Source of the DNA: Acidobacteriota bacterium
Lineage (GTDB): Bacteria > Acidobacteriota > Terriglobia > Terriglobales > Acidobacteriaceae
Assembly: GCA_021802085.1 (NCBI GenBank)
Contig: JAKAAZ010000057.1
Location: 1 to 17,878 of the forward strand
Length of the DNA: 17,878 bases
Direction of reading: 5' to 3'
The notes beneath the pieces were generated by a model. That model did no database searches. It saw only the letters and a program-made list of their open reading frames with translations, and had not been told where the DNA came from. Both the position numbers and the translations under genes were made by a program. Position 1 is the stretch's first letter; each line of letters starts with the position of its first letter. Below are positions 7,209 to 14,364 of the stretch, piece by piece.

Positions 7209-7532
7209 ATGACGAAGAATCGTAAATACAAAACGGACGCGTTTGAGGCAGTTCACCGCACCGTCGCCGGGATGTATCGGGCCGGTACCATCGACAAGAC
7301 CACAATGCGCAGCTTTGACGCATCCTGCCTCGCCGCTCCCGCCCCGATTCAGCCGCATCAGATCAAGGCGCTCCGGGAGAGTCTCCGCGTCAGCCAACCG
7401 GTCTTCGCCCGCTACCTGAATACCAGCGAATCGACGGTGGAGAAGTGGGAGACGGGAGCCAAGAAACCCAGCGGCATGGCGCTCAAGCTGCTGGCTGTCG
7501 TGCAGAAATACGGATTGAAGATGCTCGCCTGA
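7209..7532 (+). CDS. HTH-type transcriptional regulator, HigA/NadS-like antitoxin
   Basis: This 107-residue protein has an Xre/HTH_3 DNA-binding domain at about residues 50-105 (IKALRESLRVSQPVFARYL, then TSESTVEKWETGAKKPSG, then ALKLLAVVQKYG). The N-terminal 45 residues have the look of HigA- and NadS-type antitoxins, which usually follow a RelE/HigB-like toxin gene, neutralise it and repress the operon. No toxin gene is found before or after it: the only upstream reading frame that touches the start codon is eight codons long. It therefore appears to be an orphan with its own promoter and operator. It sits between repeat copies 2 and 3. It could instead be a stand-alone regulator. Confidence 0.8.
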   Translation: MTKNRKYKTDAFEAVHRTVAGMYRAGTIDKTTMRSFDASCLAAPAPIQPHQIKALRESLRVSQPVFARYLNTSESTVEKWETGAKKPSGMALKLLAVVQKYGLKMLA

Positions 7533-7569
7533 ACTTGAAAAGAATTGTAATCCCTGGTCGGCGTGGCGA

Positions 7570-7584
7570 GCCTGCTTCGCAGGC
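7570..7584 (+). terminator. Short GC-rich hairpin after the antitoxin gene
   Basis: GCCTGC-TTC-GCAGGC forms a compact 6-bp stem 38 bp after the stop. There is no T-run, so termination is uncertain; it may only be a small structured element. Confidence 0.2.
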
Positions 7585-7648
7585 GCCAGCGCAAGCAACA
7601 CCACGCCGATCACGACCAGCACACCCACGCCAATCAGTTCCCCGCACG

Positions 7649-7684
7649 CCACACTGGCGCAGCTAGTGTGGGATCGAACGATGC
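7649..7684 (+). repeat. Dispersed hairpin repeat, copy 3
   Basis: Stem CCACACTGGC, loop GCA (7659-7661), GCTAGTGTGG, then the tail GATCGAACGATGC. Compared with copy 2, the left arm changes from ATCCT to ACACT and the right arm from AGGGT to AGTGT, so pairing is kept. It lies in the same orientation as the others, 14 bp beyond the gpmA stop. Confidence 0.7.
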
Positions 7685-7698
7685 TATTCCAGGATTCG

Positions 7699-8454
7699 CT
7701 ACTTCGTGACCGCGCCCTGGCTGGCGACGGCGTGGATCATCTGCTCCACCCGCGCGGGATCGCCGAGGTAGTAGTGCCGGATCGGCTTCAGGCTTCCATC
7801 CAGCTCGTACACCAGCGGCACGCCGGTGGGAATGTTCAAAGCGGCGATCTCCCGGTCGGAAATCTCATCCAGATACTTGACCAGCGCCCGCAGACTGTTG
7901 CCGTGCGCGGTGATGAGAACGCGATATCCAGCCTTCACGCGCGGCGCGATCACTTCATGCCAGCATGGCAACACGCGCGCCACGGTGTCCTTCAGGCATT
8001 CCGTCAGCGGCAGTTGGGCCTTGGCCAGATTCTTGTAACGAGGATCTTTTCCAGGGTAACGCGGGTCTTTCTCATCGAGTGCCGGAGGAGGAACGTCATA
8101 ACTCCGCCGCCATTCCTTCATCTGCGCCTCGCCGTATTTCGCAGACGTTTCCGCCTTGTTCAGCCCTTGCAGCGCTCCATAGTGCCGCTCGTTGAGCCGC
8201 CAGTCGCGCACCACGGGGACCCACATCAAATCCATCTCATCCGACACCATCCACAATGTTCGGATGGCCCGCTTCAACACTGAGGTGAAGGCCACGTCGA
8301 ACGCATACCCTTCCGCCTTCAGCAATCGGCCCGCCTCGCTGGCCTCTTTTCTGCCCTGCTCGGAAAGATCCACGTCCGTCCAGCCGGTAAACAGGTTTTC
8401 TTTGTTCCAGATACTTTCTCCGTGCCGAAGCAGAACAAGCTTATTGGTTTCCAT
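7699..8454 (-). CDS. gpmA: 2,3-bisphosphoglycerate-dependent phosphoglycerate mutase
   Basis: This enzyme interconverts 3- and 2-phosphoglycerate in glycolysis and gluconeogenesis through a phosphohistidine. The motif LLRHGES places the phosphorylated histidine at H11; E89 in LNERHYGALQG and H184 in TAHGNSLRA complete the usual catalytic set. The length (251 residues) and the segment NLFTGWTDVDLSEQG are typical of cofactor-dependent GpmA rather than of histidine phosphatases in general. ATG 8454 is preceded by AAGGAG (8467-8472) at a slightly long spacing. It is transcribed alone on the minus strand, with repeat copy 3 just past its end. Confidence 0.96.
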   Translation of the reverse strand: METNKLVLLRHGESIWNKENLFTGWTDVDLSEQGRKEASEAGRLLKAEGYAFDVAFTSVLKRAIRTLWMVSDEMDLMWVPVVRDWRLNERHYGALQGLNKAETSAKYGEAQMKEWRRSYDVPPPALDEKDPRYPGKDPRYKNLAKAQLPLTECLKDTVARVLPCWHEVIAPRVKAGYRVLITAHGNSLRALVKYLDEISDREIAALNIPTGVPLVYELDGSLKPIRHYYLGDPARVEQMIHAVASQGAVTK

Positions 8455-8654
8455 GATCTTTTTTCACTCCTTCTTGCGATGCGGCCGATCGGATTCGAGG
8501 GTTGTCGATTGGAAACCGTCTCCCTCGGCGGCCGCGATGCGTTTTGAGTTCGTTTCTTCCATCCTATATTGAACCGCGCGATGGAATCGGAGAAGGCGGC
8601 CACGGTCACGTGTCCCGCCGACAGAAAATCGGCGTCACTTTTCGTCCATTTTAT
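8455..8654. other. Leader region upstream of gpmA
   Basis: About 200 bp between gpmA and the paired palindrome hold no recognisable gene on either strand. If transcription of gpmA starts at the TATATAAAAT stretch beside the palindrome, this would be a long untranslated leader. No riboswitch class was recognised. Confidence 0.35.
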
Positions 8655-8702
8655 ATAGTTGCCTTAGCAACTATTTGGTCATCTTTGGTTGCTAAGGCAA
8701 CT
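8655..8702. promoter_or_regulatory. Paired palindromes (TTGC-N4-GCAA), candidate MarR-like operators
   Basis: Site 1 (8655-8674) is the perfect palindrome ATAGTTGCCTTAGCAACTAT. Site 2 (8688-8701) is GTTGC-TAAG-GCAAC. The two also form a perfect 15-bp inverted repeat of each other (8657-8671 and 8688-8702) with a 16-nt spacer. On the plus strand a T-rich run follows; on the minus strand TATATAAAAT follows directly, a possible -10 region reading towards gpmA. Self-palindromic half-sites suit a dimeric winged-helix repressor such as MarR, binding twice. A plus-strand hairpin terminator is the alternative, but no plus-strand gene ends nearby. Confidence 0.5.
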
Positions 8703-8786
8703 TGTTTTTTTCGGAGTGCTTTCCAGCGCCGAAAATATTCCGGAAATCGGTGGCGCATTTTCAGGAAATCCGGCGAACAGGCTGTG

Positions 8787-9779
8787 TCAAGGAAGAATCA
8801 CCGCCGCGCCATCGATGGCGTCGTCCTTGATCGCCTGCAGCGCCTCATTCACGTTGTCCAGAGAAAATGCGGCCGTTTTCGACTCCAGATGAATTTCCGC
8901 CGCAACTTCGAGAAAGTCGCGCGCGTCCGCCCGCGTCATATTCGCAACGCTGCGAATCTGCCGCTCGCCCCACAGCAGTTTGTCATAGTCGAACGCAGGC
9001 ATTTTATCCAGATGAATCGCATTGATGGCCACCACGCCGCCTTTGCGCAAACACGAAAGCGCTGCGACAACAACATCGCCGCTGGGCGCAAAGGTCACGG
9101 CACGGTCCAATTTCACTGGAGGTTTCTCGGTCTCGCTTCCCACCCACGTAGCGCCAAGAGATTCGGCCAGGCGGCGATGAGACGCCCCGCGCGTCGAGAC
9201 ATACACGTTACACTTCCAGGCGCGCAGGACGGCAATCGCGAGGTGAGCGGACGCGCCGAAACCGAACAAGCCCACGCACTCGCCGGGCAGGACGCCGGCC
9301 ACGCGCAGACTGCGAAACCCAATGATGCCGGCACACAACAGCGGCGCGGCGTGCAGATCGTCCAAAGCTTCTGGGAGAGGAAAAACAAAATCAGCCCTGG
9401 CGGTCGCATACTCCGCATAGCCGCCATTCACGGTATACCCCGTGAAGGTCGGCGCATCGCACAGGTTCTCGGAGTCATGCCGGCAGTACCAGCAGGTCCC
9501 GTCCACGCCGCCCATCCAGGAAACGCCGACACGCGTCCCGGCGGGGAGTTCCGGCGTCTCGCCTTCGACAATCTCGCCCACAATTTGATGACCGGGAATC
9601 AACTTTTCACGCTGGGGCGGAAGTTCTCCTGCGAGGATGTGCAGGTCGGTACGGCAGACGCCGCAGGCGCGGACGCGCAGAAGGACCTGACCGGGTTCCG
9701 CGTGAGGCCGGGGCACGACCTCAATGCGAAGAGTGTGGCCGGAAATGCCAACTGGAGAATTCAGAATCGCGGCTTTCAT
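8787..9779 (-). CDS. Zinc-dependent alcohol dehydrogenase (AdhA-like)
   Basis: This is a medium-chain, NAD(P)-dependent dehydrogenase of 330 residues, likely interconverting alcohols and aldehydes in the cytoplasm; the substrate is unknown. The catalytic zinc ligands are C42 (ACGVCRTDLH), H64 (IPGHQIVGE) and C149 (LLCAG). The nucleotide-binding turn is GFGASAHLA (about 173-181). The structural zinc loop has C96, C99 and C107, but the first of the usual four cysteines is replaced by Asp (D93, in GVDGTCWYC). ATG 9779 follows a GGAAAGGA ribosome site and matches the family start MKAAI; a 33-residue upstream extension is possible but unlike the family. There is no evident operon partner. Confidence 0.9.
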   Translation of the reverse strand: MKAAILNSPVGISGHTLRIEVVPRPHAEPGQVLLRVRACGVCRTDLHILAGELPPQREKLIPGHQIVGEIVEGETPELPAGTRVGVSWMGGVDGTCWYCRHDSENLCDAPTFTGYTVNGGYAEYATARADFVFPLPEALDDLHAAPLLCAGIIGFRSLRVAGVLPGECVGLFGFGASAHLAIAVLRAWKCNVYVSTRGASHRRLAESLGATWVGSETEKPPVKLDRAVTFAPSGDVVVAALSCLRKGGVVAINAIHLDKMPAFDYDKLLWGERQIRSVANMTRADARDFLEVAAEIHLESKTAAFSLDNVNEALQAIKDDAIDGAAVILP

Positions 9780-9830
9780 GTGCTTCCTTTCCGGGCAAAC
9801 AATGTCATCCACCAGAGAGAGCGCGAAGAA

Positions 9831-9848
9831 CCTCGGTTTATTCCGAGG
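9831..9848 (-). terminator. Small hairpin CCTCGG-N6-CCGAGG
   Basis: A perfect 6-bp stem lies just beyond the stop of the small minus-strand ORF and upstream of the alcohol dehydrogenase gene. No T-run follows on the minus strand, so its role as a terminator is weak. Confidence 0.2.
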
Positions 9849-9877
9849 AGAATACACATATACAGAGATGCGCCGCA

Positions 9878-10039
9878 TCAGGATGACAGTTCAATTTTGC
9901 GCGGCATTGCCGCACCGGTAAAACTGCGATCGCTTTCCTCTGGCGTCGTCCGCGCACAGTCCACGCTCTCCGGCAAATCCACGCCGCAATCCTTGCCGAT
10001 CTCCTCGAAAACGCACGCGAAACCTCCAGCGTGAAACAC
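9878..10039 (-). CDS. Hypothetical small protein (53 residues) or gene remnant
   Basis: The minus-strand frame ending at TGA 9878-9880 has third codon positions rich in G/C, unlike random sequence, over 75 codons between stops. It has segments such as GFACVFEEIGKDCGVDL and SDRSFTGAAMPRKIELSS. A GTG at 10039 with GGAAAG before it gives 53 residues. There is no ATG and no family was recognised. It has four cysteines if the full open frame is counted from GTG (two in the middle, two near the N-terminus), but no metal motif. It may be the tail of a lost gene upstream of the alcohol dehydrogenase. The rest of 9780-10233 shows no other gene. Confidence 0.3.
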   Translation of the reverse strand: MFHAGGFACVFEEIGKDCGVDLPESVDCARTTPEESDRSFTGAAMPRKIELSS

Positions 10040-10171
10040 ATCTTTCCGAGGCCGCGCTATGCGGTATCGCGCCTGTAAATCTGCGGTTTGGCGCTCACTC
10101 CAACATCAGTGACGACCATCACTGCAAGCAAACGCGGGAGATTCTAATCTCTTCTGTCGCAATCGATGATG

Positions 10172-10204
10172 TTCACGCAATGCGAGTCGATTGTCAGAAT
10201 CGAC
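10172..10204 (+). promoter_or_regulatory. Candidate promoter/operator of the conduit operon
   Basis: TTCACG (10172-10177), 17 bp, CAGAAT (10195-10200) is a modest promoter match. The palindrome GTCGATT-N5-AATCGAC (10186-10204), perfect over 7 bp per arm, overlaps the -10 position and ends 29 bp before the decaheme cytochrome start. It could be a repressor site or a leader hairpin. Confidence 0.35.
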
Positions 10205-10233
10205 AAAGCTGTCTGAACCGTAATGGAGGCTCT

Positions 10234-11160
10234 ATGAAACGTTTGCTCCTATGTGTTGCGCTGGTCGTCGGACTAGCCGGACTCTGGAATACCGGACCGG
10301 TGTATGCCGCGGGTAAGACCGGTCAGCAGACCAACGCACCCCAAACTCCCCCGACGGCCACGACCGGGGCACCCGGCTACGTTGGCTCCGAGACTTGTCT
10401 GACCTGCCATGCGGAAGTGGGCAAGAACTTTGCCAACAACCCGCATTCCAAGCTTGCGCTTATGCACAATGGCAAGGGCATTACGTGCGAGAGTTGTCAC
10501 GGACCGGGGCAAGCCCACGTGGACAGCGGCGGAGAGATCACCAAGATCTTCCTGCCCAGCAAGGCACCCGCCAGTCAGATCGATGCGACTTGCCTGGGAT
10601 GCCATGCTGGAGTGCATCCGAATTTCGAGCGCTCGCCCCATGCCAAGGCCGGCCTGAGCTGCATCAGTTGTCATAGCATTCACGCCCCGCAGAGCGAACA
10701 GGCCCTGCTGAAACTGCCGCAGCCGACGTTGTGCCTCAGTTGCCACACCGACGTGAAGGGGTCATTCGACATGCCATTCCACCACCCGGTGAACGAAGGT
10801 GGAGTCAACTGTACCGACTGCCACGACGCGCACGGAACATTCCAGAACAGCAATTTGAGAATTACCGCCGATCAGAACATGATCTGCACCAAATGCCATA
10901 TGGATGTGCGCGGGCCATTCGTATATGAGCACGCCGTGGTCAAAGGGGAAGGGTGCATGGCGTGCCACACGCCGCACGGCTCTCAGAACGCCCGGCTGCT
11001 GAATATGCCGACGATCAATACATTGTGCAACCAGTGCCATAGCCAGGTGAGCGCCGATACGATCCACGGGATGAACCCGGGATCGCAAGAGCTAACACCC
11101 TGCACCGGCTGCCACACCATGATCCACGGATCCAACCTCAATGCCGCTTTCATTCGGTGA
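10234..11160 (+). CDS. mtrA: Periplasmic decaheme c-type cytochrome (MtrA/DmsE family)
   Basis: The 308-residue exported cytochrome has exactly ten CXXCH heme motifs, at C55, C85, C120, C143, C167, C193, C218, C241, C265 and C290, plus many other histidines that can act as distal ligands. A Sec signal peptide covers residues 1-25 (VYA before AGKTG). Ten hemes, size and spacing match the MtrA/DmsE/PioA family, whose members plug the periplasmic side of an outer-membrane barrel and carry electrons across it. ATG 10234 follows GGAGG at ideal spacing; an upstream in-frame ATG at 10180 would bury the signal peptide. It is followed after 56 bp by its barrel partner. Direction of electron flow (Fe(II) oxidation, metal reduction or other) cannot be read from the sequence. 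Confidence 0.95.
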   Translation: MKRLLLCVALVVGLAGLWNTGPVYAAGKTGQQTNAPQTPPTATTGAPGYVGSETCLTCHAEVGKNFANNPHSKLALMHNGKGITCESCHGPGQAHVDSGGEITKIFLPSKAPASQIDATCLGCHAGVHPNFERSPHAKAGLSCISCHSIHAPQSEQALLKLPQPTLCLSCHTDVKGSFDMPFHHPVNEGGVNCTDCHDAHGTFQNSNLRITADQNMICTKCHMDVRGPFVYEHAVVKGEGCMACHTPHGSQNARLLNMPTINTLCNQCHSQVSADTIHGMNPGSQELTPCTGCHTMIHGSNLNAAFIR

Positions 11161-11216
11161 TGATGGCCAACTCAGCGGTTTTGATGTCTTGACGTTTTTT
11201 CGAAGCGAGGTTCGAT

Positions 11217-13781
11217 ATGAAGAAGACAGATGAACTTTCAAGGCTGCACCATCAAAAGCTCTCTCTCGCAATGGTCCAGCGTATCGCCGGGGGCATGGGA
11301 GTCGCCATATTGCTGATGATCGCGGGCGTCGCTGCCGCCCAGGTTGCGATGCCGGATTCTGCGTCGGCTGCGCCGAATGGATATACGCTCCACGGGAGCA
11401 TCAATCTGGGCGGGAACATGACCAGCCTCACAGGCAGTGGGGCCATGTACGACACGATGGTCAATATGCAGTCCGGGCCGCGCGTGCTGGGCAGCTCCTT
11501 TCAGATGCAGGCGTTGCCGACCACAAAGCATACGCTTGTCGATTCCCTGACGGCCTACAGCACCGGGTGGGGCGGGAACCCATACGACCAAGCCACGATG
11601 AACTTCTCCAAAGGCAAAATCTACCAGTTCTCGGGAACGTTCCGGCGCGATCGCCAGTACTTCGATTACGACCTGCTGGGCAACCCGAACATCCCCGCAG
11701 GGCAGTCGATCCCCATCGGGCCAACCACTGCGCCCACGGGCTCGCTTGCGTGGCCGCAGGTGAAGCAGTCACCATTCCTGTACAACACAGTGCGGAGGAT
11801 GACGGACACGAGCCTTACGATCTTTCCGATCTCCAAGGTCACGTACCATTTCGAATACTCACAAAATGTATTCCAGGGCCCGAGCCTGAGTCCCGGCGCG
11901 TCGAGCCCCTTCTTTGCAGCCTCGATCGGCACGAATACTCAACTGCTCGAGCAGTATCAACGCAACAGCACCGACGATTTTATCGGAGGGATCGACTGGA
12001 AACCCTTGCTGAAAACCACGCTGACCTTTGAAGAAGAGGTCGATCATTACAAGGAAGGCTCCTACTTTACTCTGGCCCCGAGCGATTTCATCGCACAGGA
12101 AGCGGACGGAACGCCGGTGGCTCCGGGCGGATGGGACAGTATTCCGCCTTACGGCATCGGCAGCTGCAATACGGGAAGTATGGGCGCCGCGCCCTATACG
12201 ATCCTGTCGCCCGCGCAAACCCCAGGCGGGCTGCCCATCATCAATCCGGCATGCAGTGTCGCCACCAGCTACCTTCGCAGCCAGCCGACACGCATTTTGT
12301 ACCCAACAGAGATTTTCCGGTTCCAAAGCTCCAGCATCCCGAACGTCGCGATGAACGGCGATGTGCGCTACACCAACGCGAATATGAACCTTCCCAATTA
12401 CTATGAGAACTTCCAGGGACTGTCCGGGGCGGTTCGTTCCATCACATATACAGGCAACGCGAATGCCAGACGGGAGGTCATCGCTGTCGATTACGGCGTC
12501 GATTGGAATGCGACGAAAACGATCAGCGTTGCGGATCAGGTTGTCTTCTCCAATGTCCAGCAACCCGGCATCGCAAATATCTCCAAAGGGGCCACTCTGG
12601 TTACGCCCCCGAACCCGAATGAGACCATCAACTACTCGGGTCCACTGACGCCTGGAACCCCGGTCACGGTTGAGGGCAACCCCAACGGCACGCCGCTGCC
12701 GGACTTTTTCGGGCAGAAGTTCCTGACCAACAACCTGATGGCGACCTGGGATGGCTGGTCCCGCGCGACCTTCTCGGTGACCTATCGCTACCAAACGCAC
12801 ATCATCGCGGAAGGCATTCCTCATAACGCTCCATTGGCCCCGCGCGCGACCAACAACGGAACCGTCACCATTCACGAAAACGGCGGAATCTTCAACGCCG
12901 CCCTGCGTCCCAGCGAGCATTGGAACGTCAATGGCAGCATCGGGCTGTTCTATAACGACAACGCATTCACGCCGCTCACTCCGCGGGAAACGCAGCGCTA
13001 CAGGGTCCATACCATCTACAGGCCGAAGCCCTGGGCGACGCTGTCGGGCGCCTACAACGGCGTGGAACGGCATAACAACACGAACAACACAGGCACGGCC
13101 TCCGCAGCCGGATCGCTGGATCATGTCGACCACAGCCGGGTCGTAAGCATGGGTGGGGTGCTGTCGCCGAATGCGCACTATGGGTTCGATTTCAACTACT
13201 CCTACGGCGATGTGTATACGTCGACCAACATCTGCTATGACGCCGCCGCCAGCCCTACGCTGCCTGGAGCAGCGACGCCGAGCGGCACGGCGTGCCCTGG
13301 CGCGACCGTGAGGGGAACCACCTACTACGAGTTCGGGCCGGTCAAGGACTTCATGGATGCTCCCACGCAATACGGGTCGGTAGCTCTCCATCTGTCCCCT
13401 ACCGACAGAATCCACTCCAGTATTGGCTACATCATCAGCTCCGTGAGCGGTAGCCGGTTCTTCAACGATGCGCGGGATGTGAATGGCTCGCTGGTCTCCA
13501 CGTACCAGTCTCCCTTTGTGAATTTTGCATGGGCGGTCCGTAAGGCCTGGAGCCTGAGCGCAGAATACAATTTCTACGGCTACGGCGAGGGCGGGCCTTC
13601 CGGCGCAGCTTTATGCAGCACTTCCAATCCCACGCCTACGTCTCCGGTGGCCGTGGTTCCCTGCAACTCTCCCACACTGGCTGGTCTTCAGACCGGTCTA
13701 ACCATATCGCCCGCGGGTGAGACCGCGGCGCGGAACTTTCATGCGAACAACTTGACCATCGGAATGCACTATGAATTTTGA
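11217..13781 (+). CDS. mtrB: MtrB/PioB-family outer-membrane beta-barrel of the decaheme conduit
   Basis: This 854-residue protein would be the porin sheath around the decaheme cytochrome. The N-terminus has a long basic lead and a hydrophobic signal (about residues 22-41, ending VAAA before QVA). The rest is an alternation of short aromatic-rich strands and Gly/Asn/Thr/Pro-rich loops, with no other membrane helix, and it ends in HYEF, whose terminal Phe suits the BAM signal. It is longer than Shewanella MtrB (about 700). The N-terminal CXXC of Shewanella MtrB is absent. Exactly six cysteines occur, in three close pairs (C317/C346, C673/C693, C800/C816), each flanking a Pro/Ala/Thr-rich loop. 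Family assignment rests on the decaheme partner plus barrel features. The start is ATG 11217 after GAGG. Confidence 0.85.
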   Translation: MKKTDELSRLHHQKLSLAMVQRIAGGMGVAILLMIAGVAAAQVAMPDSASAAPNGYTLHGSINLGGNMTSLTGSGAMYDTMVNMQSGPRVLGSSFQMQALPTTKHTLVDSLTAYSTGWGGNPYDQATMNFSKGKIYQFSGTFRRDRQYFDYDLLGNPNIPAGQSIPIGPTTAPTGSLAWPQVKQSPFLYNTVRRMTDTSLTIFPISKVTYHFEYSQNVFQGPSLSPGASSPFFAASIGTNTQLLEQYQRNSTDDFIGGIDWKPLLKTTLTFEEEVDHYKEGSYFTLAPSDFIAQEADGTPVAPGGWDSIPPYGIGSCNTGSMGAAPYTILSPAQTPGGLPIINPACSVATSYLRSQPTRILYPTEIFRFQSSSIPNVAMNGDVRYTNANMNLPNYYENFQGLSGAVRSITYTGNANARREVIAVDYGVDWNATKTISVADQVVFSNVQQPGIANISKGATLVTPPNPNETINYSGPLTPGTPVTVEGNPNGTPLPDFFGQKFLTNNLMATWDGWSRATFSVTYRYQTHIIAEGIPHNAPLAPRATNNGTVTIHENGGIFNAALRPSEHWNVNGSIGLFYNDNAFTPLTPRETQRYRVHTIYRPKPWATLSGAYNGVERHNNTNNTGTASAAGSLDHVDHSRVVSMGGVLSPNAHYGFDFNYSYGDVYTSTNICYDAAASPTLPGAATPSGTACPGATVRGTTYYEFGPVKDFMDAPTQYGSVALHLSPTDRIHSSIGYIISSVSGSRFFNDARDVNGSLVSTYQSPFVNFAWAVRKAWSLSAEYNFYGYGEGGPSGAALCSTSNPTPTSPVAVVPCNSPTLAGLQTGLTISPAGETAARNFHANNLTIGMHYEF

Positions 13782-13831
13782 TTTGGGCCTACGAATGTTG
13801 GCAGCACTGTAGTTGAAGAGGAGATCGAACG

Positions 13832-14152
13832 ATGAAAAATCGATTTGCATTGGCAGTGGTTAGCGTCATCGCATTTTCTGCAATGACAGTATTCGCCCAG
13901 GGTCCAGGAGCGGACACGTACAAGACAAAGTGCGCGATGTGTCATGCCGCGGATGGCAGCGGCGCGACACCTGCCGGCAAGGCCATGAAGACACCTTCCT
14001 TCAGCTCGCCCGAAGTCATGAAAATGTCGACGGCGGAGCTGGTGGCGACGACGAAGAATGGCAAGGGCAGAATGCCCGCGTATTCCGGCAAGCTGACAGG
14101 CGCGCAGATTACGGACGTCGTCGCCTATATTCACACGTTGCAGAAGAAGTAG
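13832..14152 (+). CDS. Small monoheme class I cytochrome c (MtoD-like position)
   Basis: The 106-residue exported protein has a signal peptide (1-22, VFA before QGPGA), one heme motif CAMCH (C34-H38) and a likely axial Met at M81 in RMPAYSGKL. The closing helix DVVAYIHTLQKK is standard for small cytochromes c. It starts 50 bp after the barrel gene with GAGGAG before the ATG, so it is the third gene of the operon. It would shuttle electrons in the periplasm between the decaheme cytochrome and inner-membrane or soluble carriers. The same part is played by monoheme MtoD beside MtoA and MtoB in Sideroxydans; PioC, by contrast, is an iron-sulphur protein. The functional match is by position and type only. 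Confidence 0.93.
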   Translation: MKNRFALAVVSVIAFSAMTVFAQGPGADTYKTKCAMCHAADGSGATPAGKAMKTPSFSSPEVMKMSTAELVATTKNGKGRMPAYSGKLTGAQITDVVAYIHTLQKK

Positions 14153-14193
14153 TCGCCGACAGCAGCCGGGACAACTGCAATGGAAAAAGTTCA

Positions 14194-14222
14194 AGAGGGC
14201 CTGGACTGTTAGCTGGCCCTCT
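14194..14222 (+). terminator. Hairpin after the conduit operon
   Basis: AGAGGGCC (14194-14201) pairs perfectly with GGCCCTCT (14215-14222) across a 13-nt loop, 41 bp after the cytochrome stop. It has no T-run. It may attenuate or end transcription together with the stronger hairpin that follows. Confidence 0.4.
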
Positions 14223-14256
14223 GTCGTTGCAACACTGGAAACATTTGTGAACAATT

Positions 14257-14299
14257 TTTTAGGGGAAGGGTCATGCAGCGCGCGACCTTTCCCCTAAAA
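14257..14299. terminator. Strong hairpin between convergent genes, probable bidirectional terminator
   Basis: TTTTAGGGGAAGGGTC (14257-14272) pairs with GACCTTTCCCCTAAAA (14284-14299) over 16 positions with a single G-T pair and an 11-nt loop. The T and A ends of the stem give U-rich 3' flanks in both directions. It lies between the plus-strand cytochrome operon and the minus-strand lipoprotein gene. Confidence 0.65.
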
Positions 14300-14364
14300 T
14301 TTCTCCGCTAGTTATGGCGGCCCTGCTGCCCTGGACGAGCGTCGCCATGCCGCCCATACCAGCT

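Noticed and set aside
7412..7652. Minus-strand frame beginning with a hydrophobic stretch (ELIGVGVLVVIGVVLLALA) after the antitoxin gene
   Set aside because: The first 30 codons look coding-like, but the frame then runs antisense to the antitoxin gene. At most it is the edge of a decayed membrane-protein gene.
8502..10034. Long plus-strand open frame opposite the alcohol dehydrogenase gene
   Set aside because: It is antisense to a clear enzyme gene and encodes a basic, low-complexity protein with no family features; a by-product of GC-rich codon use.
11859..13415. Long minus-strand open frame opposite the barrel gene
   Set aside because: The Arg-rich composition and antisense position mark it as a shadow of the barrel gene.
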